Below are positions 30,641-39,994 of a stretch of DNA of 64,000 nt, one piece after another. The notes below the pieces were generated by a model, which saw nothing but the letters and a program-made list of their open reading frames with translations, made no database searches and was not told where the DNA came from. The DNA comes from Micromonospora sp. NBC_01699 (GTDB lineage: Bacteria > Actinomycetota > Actinomycetes > Mycobacteriales > Micromonosporaceae): positions 2,542,001-2,606,000 of the forward strand of contig NZ_CP109199.1 in NCBI RefSeq assembly GCF_036250065.1, in the 5' to 3' direction. Each line of letters opens with the position of its first letter. Within the stretch, counting starts at the first letter, position 1. Position numbers and translations under genes: made by a program.

Positions 30641-31498
30641 CCGGCGCAGCTCGATCAGTTGGTCGAGGATGCCAAGGCCGACAAGGAGCGCGCCGAGGCG
30701 GTCAAGAAGAAGTCCTTCCTCGACATCATCAAGGAACAGGGCCTCGCCTTCCTCCTCGACTTCTTCGGTATCAGCGACATCATCAACTGCTTCACCAAGG
30801 GCGACATCGGCGCCTGCGTGAACACGCTGGTCGGCATGATCCCGTGGGGCAAGGTTTTCAAAGCCGGGAAGGCGATCTACAAGGGTATAAAACGCGCGTT
30901 CGCATCGTACAAATCCTGGCAGACGGCTATCCGTCTGGCTGACGACGCGATCGCCCGCGCTGACGAAGCCATCGCCCTTGCTCAACAAAAGGCGGCCGAA
31001 CTCCGCGAAGCACTCGGCAAGATAGAAACCGCCGCCGGTGAGCTCTGCGAGAACAACAGCTTCGTGCCCGGCACGCGGGTACTCGTGGCCGACGGGACCA
31101 CGAAACCCATCGAAGAGGTCCGCGTCGGCGACGAAGTCGCCGCCACTGACCCCGAAACCGGGGAACGCGGCAAGCGAACCGTCACCAAGGAAATCATCGG
31201 CACCGGTGACAAGAATCTCGTCGAGATCAGCATCGACACCGACGGTGCGGCGGGTGACGAGAGTGCCACCATCACCGCCACCGACGCCCACCCCATCTGG
31301 GTCGCGAACACCGCCCGCTGGACCAACGCCGCAGATCTCAAGTCGGGCGACGACGTCCTGGCCCCGGACGGCGCCCGCGTCCGGGTCATCGACATCGCCG
31401 CTTACGGCGCCGTCGCGACCGTACACAACCTCACCGTCGACGACATCCACACGTACTTTGTGGTCGCGGGCAACAAGCCGGTCCTCGTACACAATTGT
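30641..31498 (+). repeat. Pretoxin-HINT duplication, copy 2 (orphan cassette)
   Basis: Second copy of the 858-base pretoxin plus HINT segment, 1612 bases downstream of copy 1 and in the same orientation, colinear without gaps. Homology begins near ccggcgcagctcgatcag and ends at the Asn-Cys codons of the HINT/toxin junction. Confidence 0.93.
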
Positions 31499-31852
31499 GG
31501 CGAGGACATCTACGACACGCAAGGGCGAAGTAAGCACGGAAAACAAGCGCGCACGACCTCACGAGGCACGTCTGGTGCCGAGCCGATCGACGGACAGGCT
31601 GCGTTGAACAATTCCGTCGAGATTACTCCTGAAGCGCCTGGTCAGGCGCCACGGCGGATTGGTGTCTCAAATGGTCAGCGTGTCATGCTCGACCGTACTC
31701 AGCAGGTTGCCTGTGGATGTGGAAAGGTAAAGGGTGGTATCAACAATATTTGGCATGGTCATGTTCGAGAATGGGGTGAGTTCGAACAAGATGAGCAATC
31801 TGCGCTCATCAAGGCCGGGCTCACCACTCGTAAAGGAAAGGTACGGGGGTGA
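30659..31852 (+). CDS. Orphan toxin cassette: pretoxin-HINT segment with an alternative C-terminal toxin
   Basis: 397 residues from a TTG. The frame is open from 30596, just after the immunity stop. It has no signal peptide, no RHS repeats and no convincing ribosome site, so it may be silent. Residues 1-280 repeat the RHS protein's pretoxin and HINT region, including NSFVPGTRVL, ATDAHPIW and LVHNC. The remaining ~118 residues differ completely from the resident tip (IDGQAALNNSVEI, then WHGHVREWGEFEQDEQ, then IKAGLTTRKGKV). They resemble C-terminal toxin modules of polymorphic toxins, but I cannot name the family. Interpretation: a reserve tip that homologous recombination can move onto the RHS gene. 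It could instead be expressed through translational re-initiation. Confidence 0.75.
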   Translation: MVEDAKADKERAEAVKKKSFLDIIKEQGLAFLLDFFGISDIINCFTKGDIGACVNTLVGMIPWGKVFKAGKAIYKGIKRAFASYKSWQTAIRLADDAIARADEAIALAQQKAAELREALGKIETAAGELCENNSFVPGTRVLVADGTTKPIEEVRVGDEVAATDPETGERGKRTVTKEIIGTGDKNLVEISIDTDGAAGDESATITATDAHPIWVANTARWTNAADLKSGDDVLAPDGARVRVIDIAAYGAVATVHNLTVDDIHTYFVVAGNKPVLVHNCGEDIYDTQGRSKHGKQARTTSRGTSGAEPIDGQAALNNSVEITPEAPGQAPRRIGVSNGQRVMLDRTQQVACGCGKVKGGINNIWHGHVREWGEFEQDEQSALIKAGLTTRKGKVRG

Positions 31853-31855
31853 GGT

Positions 31856-32206
31856 ATGATGGTCGAAGATTTTGACCAAGAGGAGGATGAGCGCTGGCGA
31901 TCCTCGTTGCTTCAGGTGATCTATGGTGACGATGTAAGGGAGGCGACCGATGCCCTGCTGGCGCTCTCCTTAGATGAGCCCGATCGTATATGGATCGAAA
32001 ATGAGCTACTTCGTCTCCTCGATGCGCCTGTCGATCGTCAGGTGAGAGAGCTTGCTATCACGTGCATCGGTCATGTAGCGAGGCTGCATCGTGCGATTTC
32101 TCAGAAAGTCATTGCTCGGTTGCATGAGTTAGCGGACGACCCCGAGCTGAAATTACGCGTGCCAAATGCTCTGAGTGACATTAGGGTATTTGTGAAGAAA
32201 TCCTGA
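31856..32206 (+). CDS. Probable HEAT-like immunity protein for the orphan toxin
   Basis: 116 residues, all-helical by appearance and acidic at the N terminus (VEDFDQEEDERW). ELAITCIGHVARLHR followed by LHELADDPELKLRVPNALSDI looks like HEAT-type repeat units. From memory, small immunity proteins of this pattern follow polymorphic toxins. It starts 3 bases after the orphan toxin stop, behind gggggtgagg, at tandem ATGs (31856, 31859). Base composition is A/T-richer than the chromosome around it. No membrane segments, so it would act in the cytoplasm. Confidence 0.65.
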   Translation: MMVEDFDQEEDERWRSSLLQVIYGDDVREATDALLALSLDEPDRIWIENELLRLLDAPVDRQVRELAITCIGHVARLHRAISQKVIARLHELADDPELKLRVPNALSDIRVFVKKS

Positions 32207-32749
32207 CCCCGCTGACATGACTGAGGAGTCATGCCGACTCGTGTTGTGTAGGTGGCAATCCAATCGGTCGTCTTGCTCGATCTGAAAACCGTGATCTTTG
32301 GTGATGCTCCTCGTGCGATTCGCGGATCACGTGTAGCCGCTGCTCGACTCGCCCGGCGCTCGCGCTGTAGCGACCGCTATTCGCGATCATGGCCGACGGG
32401 CCGTCGTGGGCCGCGTCAGCTACCCGGTAGCCGTCGGCGGGCTTGCGCCACGAGTCGGTTGTCTTGGGTTACCGGGGTACGCACGATCGACCCTCCGGCC
32501 AGATCCGCATAGTGCCACGGTTCCGGAGGGTGATCGTGTCGATACGGCTGCCGGGAGGGGCGACGACATGGCGTTGCAGGTCAGTCTTCACCAGCAGCGG
32601 GTGCGTAAGCGGGACGGTGCAAGGGCGCACGAGTGCTCGTCGCCCTCCTTGCCCGCCCGGCCCCGTTACGTCCGACCGGTGGCATCCCAACCGTGGGACG
32701 GTGTGGTGGCCGGTGCCGTACGGGTGGCGGGCGTTCGTAGACTGGCGCG
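32207..32749. other. 543-base region without a supported gene
   Basis: Lies between the last immunity gene and rpe. A 7-base hairpin (catgact/agtcatg, 32216-32233) just behind the immunity stop may be a weak terminator. Short frames exist on both strands but have no ribosome site, no family resemblance and unlikely composition. The segment may be a decayed gene left at the right edge of the toxin locus. The last part should hold the rpe promoter. Confidence 0.4.
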
Positions 32750-33430
32750 GTGACCGCTCCGACGCCGATCATCGCGCCCAGCATCCTCGCCGCGAACTTC
32801 GCGCATCTCGCCGACGAGGCCAGGGTGGTCGAGTCAGCGGCCGACTGGCTGCATGTCGATGTGATGGACAACCACTTCGTACCCAATCTGACCATCGGGT
32901 TGCCGGTGGTGCAGAGCCTGCTGGCGGTCACCACGCTGCCGTTCGACGTACATCTCATGATCGAGGATCCGAGACGGTGGGCGCCGGCCTACGCCGATGC
33001 CGGGGCGTACAACGTGACGTTCCATGCGGAGGCGTGTGACAACCCGGTCGCGCTGGCCAAGGACCTGCGTTCGGCGGGTGCCAAGGCGGGGCTGGCGATC
33101 GACCGGGACACCCCGATCGAGCCGTACCTGGACCTGCTGCCGAGCTTCGACACCCTGCTGATCATGACGATCAAGGCGGGCTTCGGTGGGCAGCGGTTCA
33201 TCCCGGAGCTGCTGGACAAGGTGCGGGCCGCTCGGCGGCACGCGGACACCGGTCACCTCGAACTGCGGATCGAGGTCGACGGCGGGATCGCCGCGGACAC
33301 CATCGAGCAGGCCGCCGCCGCCGGGGCCGACGCCTTCGTGGCCGGCACCGCCGTCTACGGCGCGGACGATCCGGCGGCGGCCATCGGCCACCTGCGTGGG
33401 TTGGCCGAGCGGGCTGTGGCGCGGTCGTGA
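32750..33430 (+). CDS. rpe: Ribulose-phosphate 3-epimerase
   Basis: Interconverts ribulose 5-phosphate and xylulose 5-phosphate in the pentose phosphate pathway. TIM barrel of 226 residues with [13 protein letters not shown] at the N terminus, [17 protein letters not shown] (metal-binding His and Asp) near residue 35, VHLMIEDP near residue 67, [10 protein letters not shown] near residue 144 and the phosphate-binding DGGIAADT near residue 180. GTG start. The stop overlaps the next gene as GTGA. It supplies ribulose 5-phosphate, a riboflavin precursor, close to the rib operon. Confidence 0.95.
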   Translation: MTAPTPIIAPSILAANFAHLADEARVVESAADWLHVDVMDNHFVPNLTIGLPVVQSLLAVTTLPFDVHLMIEDPRRWAPAYADAGAYNVTFHAEACDNPVALAKDLRSAGAKAGLAIDRDTPIEPYLDLLPSFDTLLIMTIKAGFGGQRFIPELLDKVRAARRHADTGHLELRIEVDGGIAADTIEQAAAAGADAFVAGTAVYGADDPAAAIGHLRGLAERAVARS

Positions 33431-34389
33431 GCGTCGACCCGGTCGAGGAGCGCAAGGACGTCATCCTGGTTGTGGACGACGACGTCGATATCGCCCGTTT
33501 TGTCGAGTTCAACCTGCGCCTGCACGGCTTCGACGTGCTCAAGGCCGGCGACGGCCAGGAGGCCCTCGACATGATCGAGGAGCACCGGCCCGACCTGGCC
33601 GTGGTCGACCTGATGATGCCCCGGATCGACGGGCTCGAACTGACCCGGCGGCTGCGCGCCGACCCGATGACCTCCGCCCTGCCGGTGATCATGCTGACCG
33701 CCAAGGGGATGACCGTGGACAAGGTGCACGGCCTCACCGCCGGCGCCGACGACTACCTGGTCAAGCCGTTCGACACGGCCGAGCTGATCGCCCGGGTCAG
33801 CTCCACGCTGCGCCGGAACAAGGAGTTCCGGGAGGTCTCCCCGCTGACCGGCCTGCCCGGCAACAGCCGGGTCCGCCGGGAGATCACCGACCGGGTACGC
33901 AGCGGCGTCGACTACGCCGTCGGCTACGTCGACATCGACCGCTTCAAGAGCGTCAACGACCGGTACGGGTTCAGCCGGGGCGACGAGTTCATCACCGCGC
34001 TCGCCCGCAGCCTGCACCGGGCGGTGGTCTCGGTCGGGCTGCCCCCCGCGTTCCTCGGCCACATCGGCGGCGACGACTTCGTCATCGTCTGCGCGCCGGA
34101 ACAGGTCCGCCCGATCACCGAGAAGGCGGTGGTCGACTTCGAGAAGACCGCCGACGAGCTGTACGACCCCTCCGACGCGCAGCGTGGCTTCGTGGAGTTG
34201 AAGGACCGGCGGGGCAACGTGAAGAAGGCTCACCTCGTCACGCTCTCCATCGGGGTGTCCCTGTCGGTGCCCGAGCGGCGGTTCACCGACCCGCTGGAGG
34301 TGATCGCCGCAGCCTCGGAGATGAAGAGTCTGGCCAAGAACCAGCCCGGCTCGTACGTGGCGGTCGACCGGCGCCGGGTGGAGGGCTGA
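33427..34389 (+). CDS. Response regulator with receiver and GGDEF domains
   Basis: 320 residues. Residues ~10-125 form a receiver domain with acidic pair DDD near residue 17, phospho-acceptor Asp in [11 protein letters not shown] near residue 60 and the switch lysine in VKPFD near residue 113. Residues ~138-310 form a GGDEF (diguanylate cyclase) domain with [12 protein letters not shown] (metal site) and HIGGDDF in place of GGDEF. The product-binding RxxD site normally five residues upstream is missing. It may make cyclic di-GMP when phosphorylated, or be a degenerate sensor. No histidine kinase is adjacent. It overlaps rpe by four bases. Confidence 0.88.
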   Translation: MSVDPVEERKDVILVVDDDVDIARFVEFNLRLHGFDVLKAGDGQEALDMIEEHRPDLAVVDLMMPRIDGLELTRRLRADPMTSALPVIMLTAKGMTVDKVHGLTAGADDYLVKPFDTAELIARVSSTLRRNKEFREVSPLTGLPGNSRVRREITDRVRSGVDYAVGYVDIDRFKSVNDRYGFSRGDEFITALARSLHRAVVSVGLPPAFLGHIGGDDFVIVCAPEQVRPITEKAVVDFEKTADELYDPSDAQRGFVELKDRRGNVKKAHLVTLSIGVSLSVPERRFTDPLEVIAAASEMKSLAKNQPGSYVAVDRRRVEG

Positions 34390-34410
34390 TTCGCCGACGC
34401 CCGGATATTC

Positions 34411-34426
34411 CCGCCCGATTGGGCGG
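34411..34426 (+). terminator. Short hairpin after the rpe/GGDEF unit
   Basis: CCGCCC-gatt-GGGCGG, a 6-base stem with a 4-base loop, 21 bases after the response-regulator stop and before the rib leader. Weak but well placed. Confidence 0.45.
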
Positions 34427-34513
34427 TCTGTGGTGATGATCAGCCGTGTGAACTAGGTCGCGTCGGTGGCGATCGACGCCCGAACCCGTGTAAGACTCAC
34501 AACGTACCCACCA

Positions 34514-34689
34514 CGCGCTGGCGGGACTCGGTGAAATTCCGAACCGGCGGTGATCCGCGGCCTCGGCCACGGTAAGCCCGCGACCCGATCGACCCTGTGT
34601 CGAGCGGTGGACCTGGTGAGAATCCGGGGCCGACGGTTGAGCGCGGGCTTCCCGCCCGCACTCAGACAGTCCGGATGGGAGACAGCGCG
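34514..34689 (+). promoter_or_regulatory. FMN riboswitch (RFN element)
   Basis: All conserved blocks are present in order: GGCGGGACTCGGTGAAATTC (34520-34539), GAACCGGCGGT, GTAAGCCCGCGA, the second lobe CCTGGTGAGAATCCGGGGC, GGCCGACGGT, and ACAGTCCGGATGGGAGA near the end. The closing P1 helix pairs 34514-34519 (cgcgct) with 34684-34689 (agcgcg). It senses FMN and represses the downstream ribD-ribE-ribBA-ribH operon. A TAAGACT at 34491-34497 may be the -10 box. Confidence 0.95.
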
Positions 34690-34812
34690 CGGGACGGACA
34701 GGTCTCGGCCGGCACCCTCGGGCGCCCCGGTCCGGGACTCTGCCGGGTCCGGCTGTGCCGTACCCGGGTTTCTCCGCCGCCGCCTGCCCGGCCACCTGCC
34801 GGAATGCCTCCC

Positions 34813-34838
34813 ACTCGTCGCGCGTTTGACCGACGAGT
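34813..34838 (+). promoter_or_regulatory. Hairpin in the rib leader, possible expression platform
   Basis: 8-base perfect stem, ACTCGTCG and CGACGAGT, with a 10-base loop, ending 21 bases before the ribD ATG. There is no T-run, so control of translation is more likely than termination. The link to the riboswitch is inferred from position only. Confidence 0.4.
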
Positions 34839-34859
34839 GACGAGAGTAGGGCGCAGGAC

Positions 34860-35921
34860 ATGGTGAGCGTCTCCGCCGATGCGGCGATGCGCCGGGCGAT
34901 CGAGCTGGCCGCCCGAGGCTTGGGCAGCACCAGCCCCAATCCGGTGGTCGGCTGCGTACTGCTCGACGCCGACGGCGAGCTGGTCGGCGAGGGTTTCCAC
35001 GCCTACGCCGGTGGCCCGCACGCCGAAATCGTCGCGCTGGCCCAGGCCGGTGAGCGCGCCCGTGGCGGCACCGCCGTCGTCACCCTCGAACCCTGCGACC
35101 ACACCGGGCGTACCGGGCCGTGCACGGGCGCGCTGATCCAGGCCGGGGTGGCCCGGGTGGTGATCGGGGTGCCGGATCCGAACCTGGTCGCCTCCGGGGG
35201 CGCGGCCACCCTGCGGGCCGCCGGCGTCGAGGTCGAGATCGGGGTACGGGCCGCCGAGGCCGAAGCCGGCAACATCGCCTGGCTGACGGCGGTACGCCGA
35301 GGTCGCCCGTACGTCATCTGGAAGTACGCCTCCACGCTCGACGGGCGGGCTGCGGCAGCCGACGGCACCAGCATGTGGATCACCTCCGAGGCGGCCCGGA
35401 TGGACGTGCACGCGTTGCGCGGCACCGTGGACGCGGTGATCGCCGGTGTCGGCACGGTCCTCGCCGACGACCCGCGACTGACCGCACGGAACCTGCGCGA
35501 CGGCAGCCTGGCCATCCGGCAGCCGCTACGGGTGGTGGTGGACAGCTCCGGGCGTACCCCGGTGGATGCCCGCGTGCGCGACGGCGCCGCGCGCACCTGG
35601 GTGGTGACCACCGCGGAGCTCGGCGCCAACAAGGACGACCGGGTCGACCTGGAGGCCCTGCTCACCGGGCTGTACCAGCGCGGCGTCCGGGCCGCGTTGC
35701 TGGAGGGCGGACCGACCCTCGCCGGCGCGTTCCTGGCCCTCGGGCTGGTCGACAAGGTCATCGGGTACGTGGCGCCGAAGCTGCTCGGCGCCGGCCCGGC
35801 GGCGCTCGCCGACGCCGGCCCGCGCACCATCTCCGAGGTCATCGACCTCGAATTCGTCGACATCGCGCAGGTCGGACCCGACCTGCGGATCACCGCGCTG
35901 CCCCGGAAGAGGGAGGGCTGA
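34860..35921 (+). CDS. ribD: Bifunctional riboflavin-specific deaminase/reductase
   Basis: Performs the second and third committed steps of riboflavin synthesis: deamination of the pyrimidine, then NADPH reduction of the ribosyl side chain. 353 residues. The deaminase domain has the zinc motif HAE near residue 53 and EPCDHTGRTGPC near residue 78. The reductase domain starts near residue 145 (RPYVIWKYASTLDGRAA), with substrate residues in WITSEAARMDVHALR. First gene after the FMN riboswitch leader. Three bases separate it from ribE. Confidence 0.95.
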   Translation: MVSVSADAAMRRAIELAARGLGSTSPNPVVGCVLLDADGELVGEGFHAYAGGPHAEIVALAQAGERARGGTAVVTLEPCDHTGRTGPCTGALIQAGVARVVIGVPDPNLVASGGAATLRAAGVEVEIGVRAAEAEAGNIAWLTAVRRGRPYVIWKYASTLDGRAAAADGTSMWITSEAARMDVHALRGTVDAVIAGVGTVLADDPRLTARNLRDGSLAIRQPLRVVVDSSGRTPVDARVRDGAARTWVVTTAELGANKDDRVDLEALLTGLYQRGVRAALLEGGPTLAGAFLALGLVDKVIGYVAPKLLGAGPAALADAGPRTISEVIDLEFVDIAQVGPDLRITALPRKREG

Positions 35922-35924
35922 GAC

Positions 35925-36526
35925 ATGTTCACCGGCATTGTCGAGGAACTGGGCGAGGTTGTCCGACTGACCGACACGGGTACGGACTCCGCGCTGATAG
36001 CGATCCGCGGACCACTGGTGACCTCGGACGCCAGCCACGGCGACTCGATCTCGGTCAACGGCGTCTGTCTGACCGTGGTCGACGTCGACGGCGACGTGTT
36101 CACCGCCGACGTGATGGGCGAGACGCTGCGACGGTCCTCCCTCGGCGGGCTGCTCGCCGGTGACCCGGTCAACCTGGAACGGGCGGCGACGCTCGGCACC
36201 CGGCTCGGCGGGCACCTGGTGCAGGGGCACGTCGACGGGGTGGCCGAGATCATCGGCCGGGAGCCGGCCGAACAGTGGGAGACGGTCCGGTTCTCGTTGC
36301 CGGCCGACATCGCGCGCTACGCGGTGGAGAAGGGCTCGGTCACCGTCGACGGAGTGTCCCTGACCATCTCGGAGATCGGCGACGACACCTTCGCCGTCGG
36401 GCTGATCCCGACCACGCTCAAGCTCACCACGCTGGGGCACAAGAAGATCGGCGACCCGGTCAACCTTGAGGTGGACGTCGTCGCCAAGTACGTCGAGCGG
36501 CTACTCGGCACCGGAAAGGCCACATC

Positions 36527-36530
<4 letters not shown>
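35925..36530 (+). CDS. ribE: Riboflavin synthase alpha chain
   Basis: Dismutates two 6,7-dimethyl-8-ribityllumazine molecules into riboflavin. 201 residues made of two similar barrels. N-terminal [12 protein letters not shown] is characteristic. Repeated elements are [14 protein letters not shown] (first half) and [15 protein letters not shown] (second half), and the substrate region [15 protein letters not shown] is near residue 93. Its stop overlaps the ribBA start as ATGA. Confidence 0.95.
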
Positions 36531-37824
<1,294 letters not shown>

Positions 37825-37828
<4 letters not shown>

Positions 37829-38331
37829 CGATGGCTGGTTTCGGAGAACCGGGAGTGAGCACGGTGGACGCCGAGGGGCTCACCGTCGGGGTGGTCGGCG
37901 CCCGCTGGCACGCCGAGCTGACCGACCACATGGTCGAGCGGGCGGTGGCCGCCGCCGAGGCGTCCGGCGTCCGGGACGTACGGGTGGCCCGGGTCGCCGG
38001 CTCGGTGGAGTTGCCGGTCGTCGCCCAGGCGCTGGCCCGCGACTGTGACGTGGTGGTCGCCCTCGGCGTGGTGGTCCGCGGCGACACCGCCCACTTCGAC
38101 TACGTCTGCCGGTCGGTCACCGACGGGCTGACCCGGGTCGCGTTGGACGCCGGCAAGCCGGTCGGCCAGGGCGTGCTCACGGTCAACACGATCGAGCAGG
38201 CGCGGGACCGGGCCGGTCTGCCCGGCTCGGCCGAGGACAAGGGCTGGGCGTCCACCGTCGCCGCGCTGGACGCCGCGCTGGCGATCCGGGGGCTGGGCAA
38301 GCGTACGGTCCCGGTCGGCTTCGGCGGGTAG
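37825..38331 (+). CDS. ribH: 6,7-dimethyl-8-ribityllumazine synthase
   Basis: Condenses DHBP with the ribitylamino-pyrimidine to lumazine, the substrate of RibE. 168 residues. Hallmarks are VVGARWH (substrate binding), [13 protein letters not shown], and [14 protein letters not shown] near residue 82, which holds the catalytic histidine. The GTG start overlaps the ribBA stop; the ATG at 37831 is an alternative. Last gene of the riboflavin operon, converging on the amino-acid transporter. Confidence 0.95.
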
Positions 38332-38356
38332 TCCGCCCGCCCCACGTACGCCGGGT

Positions 38357-39121
38357 TCAGAGCCGGCCGGCCTCGATGATCCGCCGCAGAAACTGGCGGG
38401 TACGCGGCTCGGTCGGCTCGCCCAGCACCCGCGCCGGCGGCCCCTGCTCGATCACCCGGCCGCCGTCGAGGAAGCAGACCCGGTCGGCGACGTCGCGGGC
38501 GAAACCCATCTCGTGGGTGGCCAGCACCATCGTCATCCCGTCCGCCTTCAGCTCGCGGATCAGGCTCAGCACCTCGCCGACCAGTTCCGGGTCCAGCGCC
38601 GAGGTGACCTCGTCCAGCAGCATCAGCCGGGGCGAGTTGACCAGCGCCCGGACGATCGCCACCCGTTGCTGCTGCCCGCCGGAGAGCCGGTCCGGATAGT
38701 CCCGTGCCTTCTCGGCCAGACCGACCCGGTCGAGCAGTTCACGGGCCTGCGCCTCGGCTTCGGCACGGGCCCGCCGGTGCACCCGCAGCGGCGCCAGGGT
38801 GATGTTGTCCAGCACGCTCAGGTGCGGGAACAGGTTGTACGACTGGAACACGATGCCGATCCGGCGGCGTACCCGGTCCGGGTCGACCCGTGGGTCGGTG
38901 ATGTGCTCGCCGTCCAGGTGGATGGTGCCGTCGTCGATCTCCTCCAGCAGGTTCAGGCAGCGCAGCAGCGTCGACTTGCCCGAGCCGGAGGCGCCGATCA
39001 GGGCCACCACCTCGTGTTCGGCCACGTCCAGGTCGAGCCCGTCGAGCACGGTACGACCGCCGAAGGACTTGCGCAGCCCCCGGCAGGACAGCACGTCGGT
39101 GCCCGATGATGGTGACGTCAC
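38357..39121 (-). CDS. Polar amino-acid ABC transporter, ATP-binding protein
   Basis: 254 residues of the GlnQ/HisP class. Walker A GASGSGKST near residue 42, Q-loop FQSYNLFPHL near residue 93, signature LSGGQQQR near residue 146, Walker B LMLLDEVTSALD near residue 166 and switch histidine ATHEM. The GTG start lies 3 bases after the permease stop. Third gene of a binding protein-permease-ATPase operon. Substrate is inferred as a polar amino acid from family only. Confidence 0.93.
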   Translation of the reverse strand: MTSPSSGTDVLSCRGLRKSFGGRTVLDGLDLDVAEHEVVALIGASGSGKSTLLRCLNLLEEIDDGTIHLDGEHITDPRVDPDRVRRRIGIVFQSYNLFPHLSVLDNITLAPLRVHRRARAEAEAQARELLDRVGLAEKARDYPDRLSGGQQQRVAIVRALVNSPRLMLLDEVTSALDPELVGEVLSLIRELKADGMTMVLATHEMGFARDVADRVCFLDGGRVIEQGPPARVLGEPTEPRTRQFLRRIIEAGRL

Positions 39122-39124
39122 GGC

Positions 39125-39994
39125 TCAGTGTCCCGCCTGTCGGCGGGCGGCGCGCAGCGTCACCCAGTCGGTCACCGCGATCAGCGGGATGGCGAGCAGC
39201 ACGAAGAGCACCCCGGCGACGATGTACGGCGTGTAGTTGAAGTGTTCGGCGGTCTGGATCTGGGCCGCCCGTACGGCGTCGATCGGACCGGCCAGCGAGA
39301 CCAGCCCGACGTCCTTTTGCAGCGCCACCACGTCGTTGAGCAGCGGCGGCGCGACCCGGCGGGCGGCCTGCGGCAGCACCACGTGTCGCATCGTCTGCCG
39401 GTAGGTCAGCCCGAGCGAGCGGCCGGCGGCGAACTGGCTCGGGTGCACCGACTCGATCCCGGCCCGGAACACCTCCGCCAGGTAACCGCTGTACGTGATC
39501 ACCAGTGCGCAGCCGCCGAGCACCAGCACCGGCGGCATGCCCTGCAACCGCAGCCCCGGTACGCCGAGGGTGAACACGTACAGCACGATGATCAGCGGCA
39601 GCCCGCGGAACGTGTACGTGTAGCCGGTGGCGAGCGCCCGGACCGGGAAAAAGACCGGCCCGCGCAGGGTCCGCAGCAGCGCCACCAGCAGACCCACGGC
39701 CAGGGCGCCGAGCGCGCAGAAGAAGAGCAGCCGGACGTTGAGCCAGAGCCCGGTGAGCACGTCCGGCAGCGCCGCGCGGGCGATGTCCAGGTCGAGGAAG
39801 GACTGCCGGACCCGGGCCCAGCCGGGCGACCCGGTGACCGCGACCACCAGCAGCGTGCCCAGCGCCCCGGTGGAGGCGGCGGCGACCAGCACCGACCGGA
39901 CCGTCTGCCGGCGCCGGTGCACGGCCCGCGCGCGGGCGATGTCGGAGCGGGCGTACGGCGGCGGTCGGTCGTCGGTCCGGGTGGTCGCGCTCAC
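39125..39994 (-). CDS. Polar amino-acid ABC transporter, permease
   Basis: 289 residues. A cytoplasmic basic N terminus, one isolated membrane segment (ASTGALGTLLVVAV), then a HisM/GlnP-type permease with about five helices. The ATPase-contact EAA loop reads QFAAGRSLGLTYRQTMRHVVLPQA. A longer open frame runs through the upstream gene. The GTG at 39994 is chosen because it overlaps the binding-protein stop (GTGA) and the protein begins with a typical basic tail. Confidence 0.92.
   Translation of the reverse strand: MSATTRTDDRPPPYARSDIARARAVHRRRQTVRSVLVAAASTGALGTLLVVAVTGSPGWARVRQSFLDLDIARAALPDVLTGLWLNVRLLFFCALGALAVGLLVALLRTLRGPVFFPVRALATGYTYTFRGLPLIIVLYVFTLGVPGLRLQGMPPVLVLGGCALVITYSGYLAEVFRAGIESVHPSQFAAGRSLGLTYRQTMRHVVLPQAARRVAPPLLNDVVALQKDVGLVSLAGPIDAVRAAQIQTAEHFNYTPYIVAGVLFVLLAIPLIAVTDWVTLRAARRQAGH

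Noticed and set aside
30596-31852. Frameshift or sequencing error splitting one long RHS gene
   Set aside because: The second segment repeats sequence already present in the first at a fixed offset, and a complete immunity-type gene lies between. It is a duplication, not a broken gene.
16409-32206. Prophage or transposon as carrier of the accessory region
   Set aside because: No integrase, transposase, terminal repeats or attachment-site duplication was seen at the edges.
32252-32512. 86-residue plus-strand ORF between immunity gene and rpe
   Set aside because: No ribosome site, no family resemblance, Arg-rich composition typical of a chance frame.
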